NCBI RefSeq assembly: GCF_029542085.1
Contig: NZ_CP107036.1
Location: 5,766,001-5,830,000, forward strand
DNA length: 64,000 bases
Direction of reading: 5' to 3'
From: Sphingobacterium sp. ML3W
Lineage (GTDB): Bacteria > Bacteroidota > Bacteroidia > Sphingobacteriales > Sphingobacteriaceae
The first letter of the stretch is position 1. Each line of letters opens with the position of its first letter. The notes beneath the pieces were generated by a model, which was not told where the DNA came from, made no database searches, and was given only the letters and a program-made list of their open reading frames with translations. The position numbers were made by a program, and so were the translations under genes. This document shows positions 9,261 to 16,905 of the stretch, in pieces.

Positions 9261-10649
9261 TTAAGAATGATGAAGGAAAATATTGAAATCACCCTGTGCG
9301 GCGGCCAGCAATAGTAATGCCTGCCAAACATTATTCTGCGCAATTTCATAATCGATCTCAGCTCTATTTAAACTATATAATGCCTGGGTATAATCAACCA
9401 AGGTTGTCAGGCCATTTTCATACAATGCATTATGCTGTTTGTAAGCAAGACTAGCAGCAGACAATTGAATTTCGGTCTCCTTGAAATTGTCAATGGCATT
9501 TTTCAGCTGAGAATCGGCGAGGAGAGACTGCGCCATAAAATCTTTTTTATGTTTTTCATATTCTCTTTGGATCGCCTGGGTATACAATTTTTGCTCCCTG
9601 TTCCTGGTATCGAAACGGAAGATATTAGTCAGATTCCAGCTTAACGAAGCTCCAAGCAAATAGTTCGCTCGGTTTATACCGACTCCTTTAAAATAATTTG
9701 AAGAGTATGCTGAGTTATCCTGCATATAGTTCCAGTCGAAACCGGTGCCGCGTCCTTGCAGTACGCCGAAAGCGGAAACAGCGGGCATGCGATTGGATTT
9801 CAGGATCGCCTCGGTTTGTAAGCTCTCATTGATTTTGCTGTTTTGGAATAGCAGGAATGGATGTTTTTCTACGGAAGCTTCAGGTAGTACTACTGTACTG
9901 TTCGGGATGCTGGTATTATAGGTCGTATCGAGTTGATATGTTTTAAAATCATCATTTAACAAGATGGCGAGTTGTTTTGAGTACTCCAGTTCCTTGTCAT
10001 ACGATTTGATCTGTAGGGATTTTGCATTGGAAACTTCCGCTTTGGCCAATTGGGCGTCCACTTCGGCGATTAACCCACTTTCTGCTCGAGCGGTAGTCAT
10101 TTCATAAAATACCTGTGCGCGGTCCAGATTTTTTTCCTGGACATATTTTATCCGTTGGCTCGCCAGTAGATTCAGATAGGCAGCACTTGTTTTTATTTTG
10201 TGCTGAAAGATTTCCTGCACAAGATCGGCCTCGGTTGTCTGTTCCTTTATTGAGCCGAGGAGTACCTGATTTTTGATCCTTCCAAAGGTGTATACATTCC
10301 AGTTGATATTGGCAAAATAGAGTGATCCAAATGCGGCATTCCAATTTTGCTCCGCTAGGGGCATGGATGTTGCGCCCGATGCAAGACCGCTATAGGCATA
10401 CATAGGACCATGTTGGGCATTTATTGTTCCAAAGCTCTGCTGTGCTGCTAAAGTGAGATCTGGGAGATATTGTTGTTTTTGAAAGACAGTATGCTGTTTT
10501 GCTGCCGATGCAACAAATTGCTTTGATTTTATCTGGTCATACTGTTCAACGGCACGTGTGAGGGCATCTTTGAGTTTTAAGGTCTGTGAAAAGCCATGTA
10601 GACTCATTCCCCAGATTACACCCAATGATGCAATGAGTTTTAATTTCAT
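9261..10649 (-). CDS. TolC-family outer-membrane efflux channel
   Basis: 462 residues with a Sec signal peptide (MKLKLIASLGVIWGMSLHGFSQ). Two OEP repeats of long helices and short beta segments are visible; the second ends in the typical AxxxYQxGxTTLxDYxxA-like stretch (LYENGLTTLVDYTQALYSLN, near residues 408-427). It is the first gene of the channel-pump-adaptor-lipoprotein order, 11 bp before the pump gene. Together these form a tripartite system spanning the envelope. Confidence 0.92.
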   Translation of the reverse strand: MKLKLIASLGVIWGMSLHGFSQTLKLKDALTRAVEQYDQIKSKQFVASAAKQHTVFQKQQYLPDLTLAAQQSFGTINAQHGPMYAYSGLASGATSMPLAEQNWNAAFGSLYFANINWNVYTFGRIKNQVLLGSIKEQTTEADLVQEIFQHKIKTSAAYLNLLASQRIKYVQEKNLDRAQVFYEMTTARAESGLIAEVDAQLAKAEVSNAKSLQIKSYDKELEYSKQLAILLNDDFKTYQLDTTYNTSIPNSTVVLPEASVEKHPFLLFQNSKINESLQTEAILKSNRMPAVSAFGVLQGRGTGFDWNYMQDNSAYSSNYFKGVGINRANYLLGASLSWNLTNIFRFDTRNREQKLYTQAIQREYEKHKKDFMAQSLLADSQLKNAIDNFKETEIQLSAASLAYKQHNALYENGLTTLVDYTQALYSLNRAEIDYEIAQNNVWQALLLLAAAQGDFNIFLHHS

Positions 10650-10731
10650 CGAAAATAAAATTTGTTAGTAGACATCAAGAATTAAGGTGGTACCTGTTTA
10701 GGTACCACAAGCTTTTACAAGATGTGTGCTA

Positions 10732-11160
10732 TCAAATTCGATAAGTACAATGCAGGATATAGAGCGGATTGCTCCAGATGGGACTTTTTAAGGATAGATA
10801 AGTAAGGTGACTGTCGTTATCGCTATTGACAAAGGATATATCAAATAAGGCTCCCAACAGTTGGTTGGGTATGGCCGAACCCCAAAATTTTACCGAAAAG
10901 TCAAAGTGAGATTGCTTTTTTATGCTGTCGTTGAGTTTGACCAGTTTGGACTGATGTTTACAGCAGTCTTTCTTTTTTTCGTTTAATTTCTTGTCCTTTG
11001 AAGAACAGATCGGGCAAGGTTTATTGTTGTCAGGGTTTTCTGTATTCGTCCAGCTGTACAGTTTTACAGCTGTTCCTTTGCAAATATGCTGGTACTGTGT
11101 AAGACCTAAGGCCAATACCGAATATATTATGGAAAGAAAGATGACGACTAATTTTTTCAC
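10732..11160 (-). CDS. HYC_CC_PP-type Cys-rich envelope protein
   Basis: 142 residues with an N-terminal hydrophobic signal. The family landmarks of this Bacteroidota protein group are present: QYQHIC (Cys27), CPIC (Cys49, Cys52), DCCKH (Cys66, Cys67, His69) and a C-terminal S-P-x-W...LHCTYRI (Cys138). It lies 82 bp upstream of the TolC gene on the same strand, so it could head the operon or be transcribed with it. The family is regularly seen beside heavy-metal transport genes; the molecular role is unknown. The Cys/His clusters make metal binding plausible. Confidence 0.75.
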   Translation of the reverse strand: MKKLVVIFLSIIYSVLALGLTQYQHICKGTAVKLYSWTNTENPDNNKPCPICSSKDKKLNEKKKDCCKHQSKLVKLNDSIKKQSHFDFSVKFWGSAIPNQLLGALFDISFVNSDNDSHLTYLSLKSPIWSNPLYILHCTYRI

Positions 11161-11406
11161 CTGTTTTAATTTATCTGTTGAATTGCCTGCAAATTCGTCT
11201 GCGTCATAGGTTGCTTGACAAATCGCAATGGCTTCATGTATCAGTGATGCAAATATATTTTTTCTTTTAAAGGGTTATTTGTACAATTTCATCAAAGTTT
11301 TATAACATTTCTCCAAGACTAATGCGAGGCAAATTTATCGGAGGTAACTATAGGGGGTGTTAGAGTTTGGTATAATACTTGTAAATGTACCCCAAAAAAA
11401 TAAATT

Positions 11407-11841
11407 ATGAGCACATTAAAAATGAGTTTTAAGAATTGGATGCTGCTATTGCTTGGAGTAATTGCGGTGGGAATGACTTCTTGCAGTAAGGAAACCGTTG
11501 ATAATATTGGAAGGGATGCTGCACTGAATATAATCCGGACCGGGAATTGGGAACGCTGGACTAAAACCGTTTCAGGAAATAGTGTTGCTGAGTTAAATGT
11601 GACCCGTGAAATGATGGAGCAGGGGGAGACACTTAATTTTGATAAAGATGGTGCATGGCATAAGAAAAAAGATAAATCTGCGGTAGCTTATGACTACAGT
11701 ATGCCTGATTCAAAAACAATGATTTTTGATGGTGTTGAATATAAAATTCAGGAAAATATTGTTTCTACAGTATCGAAGCTCACACTGGTTAATCAGCAGG
11801 GGGCGATTAAAACCACGATGGTAATTAAAAGAAGTTGGTAA
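11407..11841 (+). CDS. Small lipoprotein of unknown function
   Basis: 144 residues. The lipoprotein signal ends GMTSC (Cys26); an internal ATG at 11422 is an alternative start that keeps the signal. The mature region (NIIRTGNWERWTKTVSG ... LVNQQGAIKTTMVIKRSW) looks like a small beta-rich domain, possibly lipocalin-like, but I do not recognise a family. It is monocistronic between the divergent efflux genes and tRNA-Pro copy 2. Confidence 0.7.
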   Translation: MSTLKMSFKNWMLLLLGVIAVGMTSCSKETVDNIGRDAALNIIRTGNWERWTKTVSGNSVAELNVTREMMEQGETLNFDKDGAWHKKKDKSAVAYDYSMPDSKTMIFDGVEYKIQENIVSTVSKLTLVNQQGAIKTTMVIKRSW

Positions 11842-11990
11842 TCTAGACGAGATCAGATGGTCAGTAGCTAAATCTAAAATCTGCTGACCATTTATTTAAG
11901 GACATTTCGTTTGTAAATATATTGTTTATTGGTCTTTTTTAAATTATTTGTCAATATATCAGTTGGTTAAGCGTGTCGTTGAAAATAATT

Positions 11991-12021
11991 TTGAAAACAA
12001 CATATTTTTAGTGTACTTTTG
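11991..12021 (+). promoter_or_regulatory. Promoter of tRNA-Pro copy 2
   Basis: TTG at 11991-11993 and TACTTTTG at 12014-12021, 20 bases apart, 30 bases before the tRNA. The geometry is the same as for copy 1 although the spacer sequences differ, so both copies should be transcribed. Confidence 0.8.
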
Positions 12022-12051
12022 TGCCACACAAAACAAAGGTGATACCTTTTT

Positions 12052-12125
12052 CGGGGTGTAGCGTAGCCCGGTATCGCGCCACATTTGGGATGTGGAGGTC
12101 GTAGGTTCGAATCCTGCCACCCCGA
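12052..12125 (+). tRNA. tRNA-Pro (anticodon TGG), copy 2
   Basis: Identical to the copy at 4101-4174: acceptor CGGGGTG/CACCCCG, anticodon loop TTTGGGA, T arm GGTTCGAATCC, no encoded CCA. The preceding leader (GTGCCACACAAAACAAAGG) is also shared. Confidence 0.97.
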
Positions 12126-12456
12126 CTGAGAAGCTCTAACGAAAGTTAGAGCTTTTTTTGTTTCTAGCCGTGGAGAGATTCTGCGACCTCTTAAGTTGAT
12201 ATGAGGTTCGATCCGAAGGAGGCTCAGGGTTGGTGTTTGGGCATTGTGTGGCTGAGCCAATCCTGCCACCCCGACTGAGAAGCTCTAACGAAAGTTAGAG
12301 CTTTTTTTGTTTCTAGCCGTGGAGAGATCCTGCGACCTCTTAAGTTGACATGAGGTTCGATCCGGAGGAGGCTCAGGGTCGTGTTTGGGCATTGTGTGGC
12401 TGAGCCAATCCTGCCACCCCGACTGAGAAGCTCTAACGAAAGTTAGGTTTTTTTTT
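12112..12456 (+). repeat. Tandem repeat (148-149 bp unit, about 2.3 copies) carrying the tRNA-Pro 3' end and terminator
   Basis: TCCTGCCACCCCGACTGAG starts at 12112, 12261 and 12409, giving periods of 149 and 148. Each unit holds the tRNA 3' acceptor/T-stem half, the terminator hairpin, a GGTTCGATCC T-loop-like box, a TTTGGGCAT core and GGCTCA...TGAGCC. The first two units are nearly identical; the third is cut off after the hairpin. Only the first copy belongs to a complete tRNA; the others join TGAGCC to the tRNA 3' half, so they look like tRNA-derived fragments. Confidence 0.9.
12132..12159 (+). terminator. Terminator of tRNA-Pro copy 2 (first of three repeated hairpins)
   Basis: Perfect 9-bp stem AGCTCTAAC/GTTAGAGCT, GAAA tetraloop, seven T. 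The same hairpin recurs at 12281-12308. A shortened form at 12429-12456 has lost the base of the stem. Confidence 0.9.
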
Positions 12457-12491
12457 GTTTTTAGCTAGGATGAGCCTGCGACCTCGCAGTG

Positions 12492-13517
12492 TTAAAGAGA
12501 TTTCCGAATGATAACTTGAGTAGGATTGCGTTCGTTTAAAGTTTTCTTTTGAAGTACAGCCTTAGCTGCCGCTTTTCCCATTGCCCGGAAATCGGTAGAT
12601 ATTACCGTAATTCCCCCCTCAAGGATCTCTTTGACGTCAGTATCATTATAGGAAATAAGGCCTATATCCTCGCCCAATGTAAATCCATGTTTCTTTGCCA
12701 ATTTGATCAAGGAAACATCATCCGAATCGTAGCGACTAAAGGTGATAAAGGCCGTATGCTTCTTAAAATTTGTCTCATCTACGTCTGGGATAATGTCATA
12801 ATCGATGCTTGACTCCTCACAGTACCGGACGAAACCTTTGATGACATGTTCGGCATGTAAAGCTTCAGGATGTGCGATCAATATAATTCTTTGATACTTT
12901 TGAATATTATTCTGCAATAAGGAAAGGCTATTATAAATATCGTATTCATAGTCCTGATAGATAGCCGTATAATTTCCGGAGAGTCCCAATTGATTGTAGT
13001 CGATAATAATCCGTTTGTTCGGAGGGATGAGATTGATGATCGGAGCTGGGTCATCTTTCAGGAATGTAACAATAACAAAATGCGTATAGTTGTTGATGTT
13101 TTCGGTGATAATATTGCGAAAGACATTAAAGTTGTGATGATGAAAATAGACGTCGATCGCTGCGGTCCCTTTGGTCTCAACTAATAAAGATTGATAAATC
13201 TGTTCGCGCATGGTATTCATTTTATCCAGAAGTAACAGGATGCGATAAGAATGCTCCACCTGTTTTTTCTTTACATAATATCCTTTGCGATAGACAGACT
13301 CAATTATCCCTTTTTCGAGTAGATAATTAAGACCTTTCAAGACTGTCTCTTTGCTCATGCCGAGTTGATCCTGCAATTGATTTAAAGAGGGAATACGGTC
13401 TCCAATATGTAGGTCATTCTTTTCGATCAATGTATGAATGTGATCTACTAATTGAAGATACTTCATGCGAGACCCGTTGCCTGTTTCGTTTGTAGTGGAC
13501 ATGTGATGAATAGTCAT
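12492..13517 (-). CDS. GntR-family regulator with LacI-like ligand-binding domain, PUL regulator
   Basis: 341 residues. The N-terminal winged helix-turn-helix (about residues 18-95: IGDRIPSLNQLQDQLGMSKETVLKGLNYLLEKGIIES) is of GntR type. The C-terminal part (about 105-335) resembles a periplasmic-binding-protein/LacI sensor, ending DTDVKEILEGGITVISTDFRAMGKAAAKAVLQKK. Such regulators bind a sugar and release DNA. The gene is divergent from the susC operon across 233 bp that contain a GTCTAGAC palindrome near the susC promoter, so I infer that it represses the PUL and possibly itself. ATG 13515-13517 was chosen; a second ATG five codons later would also work. Confidence 0.88.
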   Translation of the reverse strand: MTIHHMSTTNETGNGSRMKYLQLVDHIHTLIEKNDLHIGDRIPSLNQLQDQLGMSKETVLKGLNYLLEKGIIESVYRKGYYVKKKQVEHSYRILLLLDKMNTMREQIYQSLLVETKGTAAIDVYFHHHNFNVFRNIITENINNYTHFVIVTFLKDDPAPIINLIPPNKRIIIDYNQLGLSGNYTAIYQDYEYDIYNSLSLLQNNIQKYQRIILIAHPEALHAEHVIKGFVRYCEESSIDYDIIPDVDETNFKKHTAFITFSRYDSDDVSLIKLAKKHGFTLGEDIGLISYNDTDVKEILEGGITVISTDFRAMGKAAAKAVLQKKTLNERNPTQVIIRKSL

Positions 13518-13659
13518 TTACGATAATAGAGTCAAACTTAGATAAACTTGTTTTTATATGCAAGTCTTGATATTATTCAGATAACGGAATAAGTTTGATG
13601 ATTTTCTCCCCCCTTGAAGATATTCTCAAGAAGAAACTACATCTTTTTTTATTTTTTTT

Positions 13660-13689
13660 TTGCAGGGGCAAATATAATTTATACTTTTA
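13660..13689 (+). promoter_or_regulatory. susC operon promoter
   Basis: TTG at 13660-13662 and TACTTTTA at 13682-13689 with 19 bases between them fit the Bacteroidota promoter pattern (TTG, 19-21, TAnnTTTG). The start codon of susC follows at 13751, leaving a leader of about 55 bases. Confidence 0.6.
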
Positions 13690-13699
13690 TAAAAACAAA

Positions 13700-13720
13700 C
13701 CAGTCTAGACCAGACTAGAT
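13700..13720 (+). promoter_or_regulatory. Candidate GntR operator
   Basis: CCAGTCTAGACCAGACTAGA contains the perfect palindrome GTCTAGAC and a second, overlapping half site GACTAGA. The core resembles operators of HutC/NagR-type GntR regulators (TGGTCTAGACCA-like). It starts about 10 bases after the -7 element, where a bound repressor would block transcription. Confidence 0.55.
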
Positions 13721-13750
13721 TGCAACGGATAACTAATTATAAATACTATT

Positions 13751-16700
13751 ATGACTCTATTTCATTTAAAGGCGGCTCTGCTTTTATTGGGGATTTTTTT
13801 TCTAACGTTGTCCTCCTTTGGACAACAGCCCACTTCTGTCAAAGGAAGAGTGATGGATGTAGAAGGGCTTCCTTTGGTCGGAGTTACAGTATCTAATCAG
13901 TATAAAACTGTAACAACTTCCACAGACTCATTGGGAAATTTTTCTATATCGCCCATCTCTCAAGGTGAATTATTACTTTTTTCAATGGTTGGCTATGTTA
14001 CTGTGAAACATGCGGCCAAATTGGATCGTTCCCAGAATATCCAGCTTTCACGAAGCGAACAGATACTCGATGATGTTGTTGTCATCGGCTATGGGACAAC
14101 AACCAAACGCGATCTAACAGGAGCTGTAGGTCAAGCTAATTTGACAGATATGCGTAAAGCCCCTGTTGCCAATTTCGAGGAAGCCTTAGCCGGTCGGGTG
14201 GCAGGTGTTAAGGTAAGTTCAAATGATGGACAGCCAGGAGCGGAACTCAGTATCGTTATTCGGGGTAATAACTCGGTCACACAAGATAACTCTCCACTCT
14301 ATGTCGTTGATGGATTTCCGGTCGAAACATCTGTTGGGAATACCATTAATCCCGAAGAGATTGAATCTTTGGAGGTGTTGAAGGACGCTTCGGCAACAGC
14401 GATTTACGGCGCTAGAGGAGCCAACGGGGTGATTCTTATTACAACCAAAAAAGGTAAAGTTGGAACCCCGGTCATTAACTACAACGGTTGGGTAGGACTC
14501 AATCAGATCCTAAAAACGCAAGAACTGCTAAATCCATACGAATTTGTGAAATATCAATTGGAACAGAATCTCACCCTGTATACAAATATATACCTAAAGG
14601 ATGGTAAAACTCTTGAAGATTATCGCAATATGGAGGGAATCAATTGGCAGGACAAAGTTTTTAGAAAAGCTGTTACCCACAATCATTCTATAGCGATACG
14701 TGGGGGGACCGATCGTACACGATATGCAATCTCTGGATCATTATTGGATCAGGATGGGATAGTCCTAAACAGTGGATTTAATAAATATCAAGGAAGAATA
14801 GTGCTGGATCAGACTATAAATAACAAATTGAAAGTAGGCTTGAATCTAAACTATACGGCCTTTAAACGGTATGGTACCGTTGTGTCAGAATCTCAGCCTA
14901 GCCCGACTGCGAGCCTGATGTATGGGCTCTGGGGGTTTCGGCCAATCACTGGAAATGCGTTGACGGATGCTTCTTTGATAGACGATCTTTTTGATCCGGA
15001 TATGGACCCGAGCTTAGGTACCGATTTACGGATCAATCCTTATCTAGCTGTGCAGAATGAGTATAATCCCCTGTTCAGTACAAATCTTGTTGCTAATGGT
15101 TATCTGGAATATAAATTGGGATCGGAGTTGACGTTTAGGGCAACTGGTGGCTATACCCGTATAAACCAACGACGGGAAGTATTCTTTAACTCAAAATCCA
15201 GAGCAGGACATCCCTTTTCAAACAATAAAGTAAATGGTTCTATTTGGAATAATGAAGTCACTAATCTATTAAATGAGAATACTCTGTCCTATGATAAGAA
15301 ATTTAATGGGGGGCATCGGCTAAAGGCGGTCGTCGGGTTCACTGTGCAAGATGTCCGAAATTATACCAATGGATTTACGTCCATTTTGGTACCCAATGAA
15401 TCATTAGGTATTAAAGGCCTGGACGAAGGACAGATTACGATGGCGCCAGTGACTGACGCATCCAATGGACTGATATCCTACCTGGGGCGGGTTGATTATA
15501 ATTATCGATCAAAGTATTTGTTGACATTGTCTTTCAGAAGTGACGGTTCCTCCAAATTCCCGAAATCGAATAGATGGGCCTATTTCCCTTCGGGGTCTTT
15601 TGCATGGCGATTGAAAGAGGAAAACTTTTTGAAACCGATCAAGATTATCAGTGATGCGAAATTGCGCGTTGGCATAGGTTCTACCGGAAATAATCGTGTA
15701 TCAGAGTATGCATCACTAACAGCCTTACAGATGAATCCCGCTTCAGGCTACAGTGTAGGTAACAGTGCCGGTCAGGGAATGGTACCGACGAATCTTGGAA
15801 ATCCAAACTTAAAATGGGAGACCACCGTTCAAACCAATGTTGGTCTCGACCTCTCCATACTCAAGAATAGAGTGTCCCTTACAACAGATTATTATCACAA
15901 GGAGACACGTGACCTATTATTGAATGCAACCTTGGCTCCCAGTATGGGATTCCTGACAGGCTTCAAAAATATCGGTCGGGTATCTAACAGCGGAATCGAA
16001 TTTACATTGGAGACCAAAAACGTGCAGACTCCAAATTTCTCATGGAGTTCAAGTTTTAATATTGCATTTAATAAAAATAAAGTCCTTGAACTCAATGAAG
16101 GAGAGCCGAGTTTGGCAACACGTGTCACCTGGGGAAATTTCAATAATGCATATCCCTATATCGCAATACCCGGACAGCCAATAGCCTTGTTTTATGGGTA
16201 TCTTTTTGATGGTGTCTATCAGTACGCAGATTTTGATCTCGTCAACGGAAACTATCTGCTAAAAGCGGGGCAACCCAATAACGGAGTCCCCAGAGCAAGC
16301 ATTAAACCAGGTGATATTCGCTTTAAGGATATCAATGGCGATGGGCAGGTTGACAATTATGACCTGACAATAATAGGCAATCCAAATCCAAAACATATCG
16401 GCGGATTTAATAATAACTTCAATTATAAAAACTTCGATCTGAATGTTTTTTTACAATGGAGCTATGGCGGGGATATCTTAAATGCCAATCGCATTGAGTT
16501 TGAAGGCGGAGATCCTGTCGCTCGTGGTTTTCTGAATATGTTTGCTTCTTTCGCTGATCGCTGGACGCCAGAAAACCAGACCAACGCACTATATCGTGTC
16601 GGCGGTCAGGGGCCAGCTGTTTATTCTTCCAGAACGATTGAGGATGGATCCTATTTGCGACTAAAGACCTTGTCTTTAGGATATACATTCAGTACTGATC

Positions 16701-16888
16701 AGCTCCGAAGATTACGAATGAAATCCATACGACTCTATGTGGCTGCACAAAATCTAGTTACATGGACAAAATATTCAGGGCTCGATCCCGAAGTGAGCAC
16801 CCGTCCTGGAGCATTGACCCCTTCGTTTGACTGGTCGGCTTATCCGCGTCCTCGTACGATGACCGTAGGACTTGACATTAATTTTTAA
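13751..16888 (+). CDS. susC: SusC-like TonB-dependent outer-membrane transporter
   Basis: 1045 residues. A signal peptide (to about residue 25, SSFGQQ) is followed by a carboxypeptidase-regulatory-like beta-sandwich (VKGRVMDVEGLPLVGVTV, about 29-110), a plug domain (VIGYGTTTKRDLTGAV onward, about 115-235, with DGFPVE and DASATAIYGARGANGVILITTKKG) and the 22-strand barrel ending PRTMTVGLDINF. There is no STN domain, so signalling to an anti-sigma factor is not expected; regulation must come from elsewhere, probably the divergent GntR. With SusD it would import oligosaccharides through a TonB-powered lidded barrel. SusD follows after 17 bp. Confidence 0.97.
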   Translation: MTLFHLKAALLLLGIFFLTLSSFGQQPTSVKGRVMDVEGLPLVGVTVSNQYKTVTTSTDSLGNFSISPISQGELLLFSMVGYVTVKHAAKLDRSQNIQLSRSEQILDDVVVIGYGTTTKRDLTGAVGQANLTDMRKAPVANFEEALAGRVAGVKVSSNDGQPGAELSIVIRGNNSVTQDNSPLYVVDGFPVETSVGNTINPEEIESLEVLKDASATAIYGARGANGVILITTKKGKVGTPVINYNGWVGLNQILKTQELLNPYEFVKYQLEQNLTLYTNIYLKDGKTLEDYRNMEGINWQDKVFRKAVTHNHSIAIRGGTDRTRYAISGSLLDQDGIVLNSGFNKYQGRIVLDQTINNKLKVGLNLNYTAFKRYGTVVSESQPSPTASLMYGLWGFRPITGNALTDASLIDDLFDPDMDPSLGTDLRINPYLAVQNEYNPLFSTNLVANGYLEYKLGSELTFRATGGYTRINQRREVFFNSKSRAGHPFSNNKVNGSIWNNEVTNLLNENTLSYDKKFNGGHRLKAVVGFTVQDVRNYTNGFTSILVPNESLGIKGLDEGQITMAPVTDASNGLISYLGRVDYNYRSKYLLTLSFRSDGSSKFPKSNRWAYFPSGSFAWRLKEENFLKPIKIISDAKLRVGIGSTGNNRVSEYASLTALQMNPASGYSVGNSAGQGMVPTNLGNPNLKWETTVQTNVGLDLSILKNRVSLTTDYYHKETRDLLLNATLAPSMGFLTGFKNIGRVSNSGIEFTLETKNVQTPNFSWSSSFNIAFNKNKVLELNEGEPSLATRVTWGNFNNAYPYIAIPGQPIALFYGYLFDGVYQYADFDLVNGNYLLKAGQPNNGVPRASIKPGDIRFKDINGDGQVDNYDLTIIGNPNPKHIGGFNNNFNYKNFDLNVFLQWSYGGDILNANRIEFEGGDPVARGFLNMFASFADRWTPENQTNALYRVGGQGPAVYSSRTIEDGSYLRLKTLSLGYTFSTDQLRRLRMKSIRLYVAAQNLVTWTKYSGLDPEVSTRPGALTPSFDWSAYPRPRTMTVGLDINF

Positions 16889-16905
16889 ACTAACCTTTGA
16901 TCAAG

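Noticed and set aside
4101..12126. Prophage or integrative element between the tRNAs
   Set aside because: No integrase, relaxase, or phage gene is present in the interval, so only the repeat geometry supports the idea.
11967..12269. 100-codon minus-strand frame over tRNA-Pro copy 2
   Set aside because: It is the reverse complement of the tRNA and repeat (GWQDSNLRPPHPKCGAIPGYATPR is a known artefact of antisense tRNA). No independent evidence for a protein.
12112..12456. CRISPR array
   Set aside because: The repeats are 148-149 bp, without spacers of constant length, and no cas genes are nearby.
16897..16905. TTG start for susD adding three residues
   Set aside because: The ATG at 16906 directly opens the lipoprotein signal peptide; the extension has no purpose.
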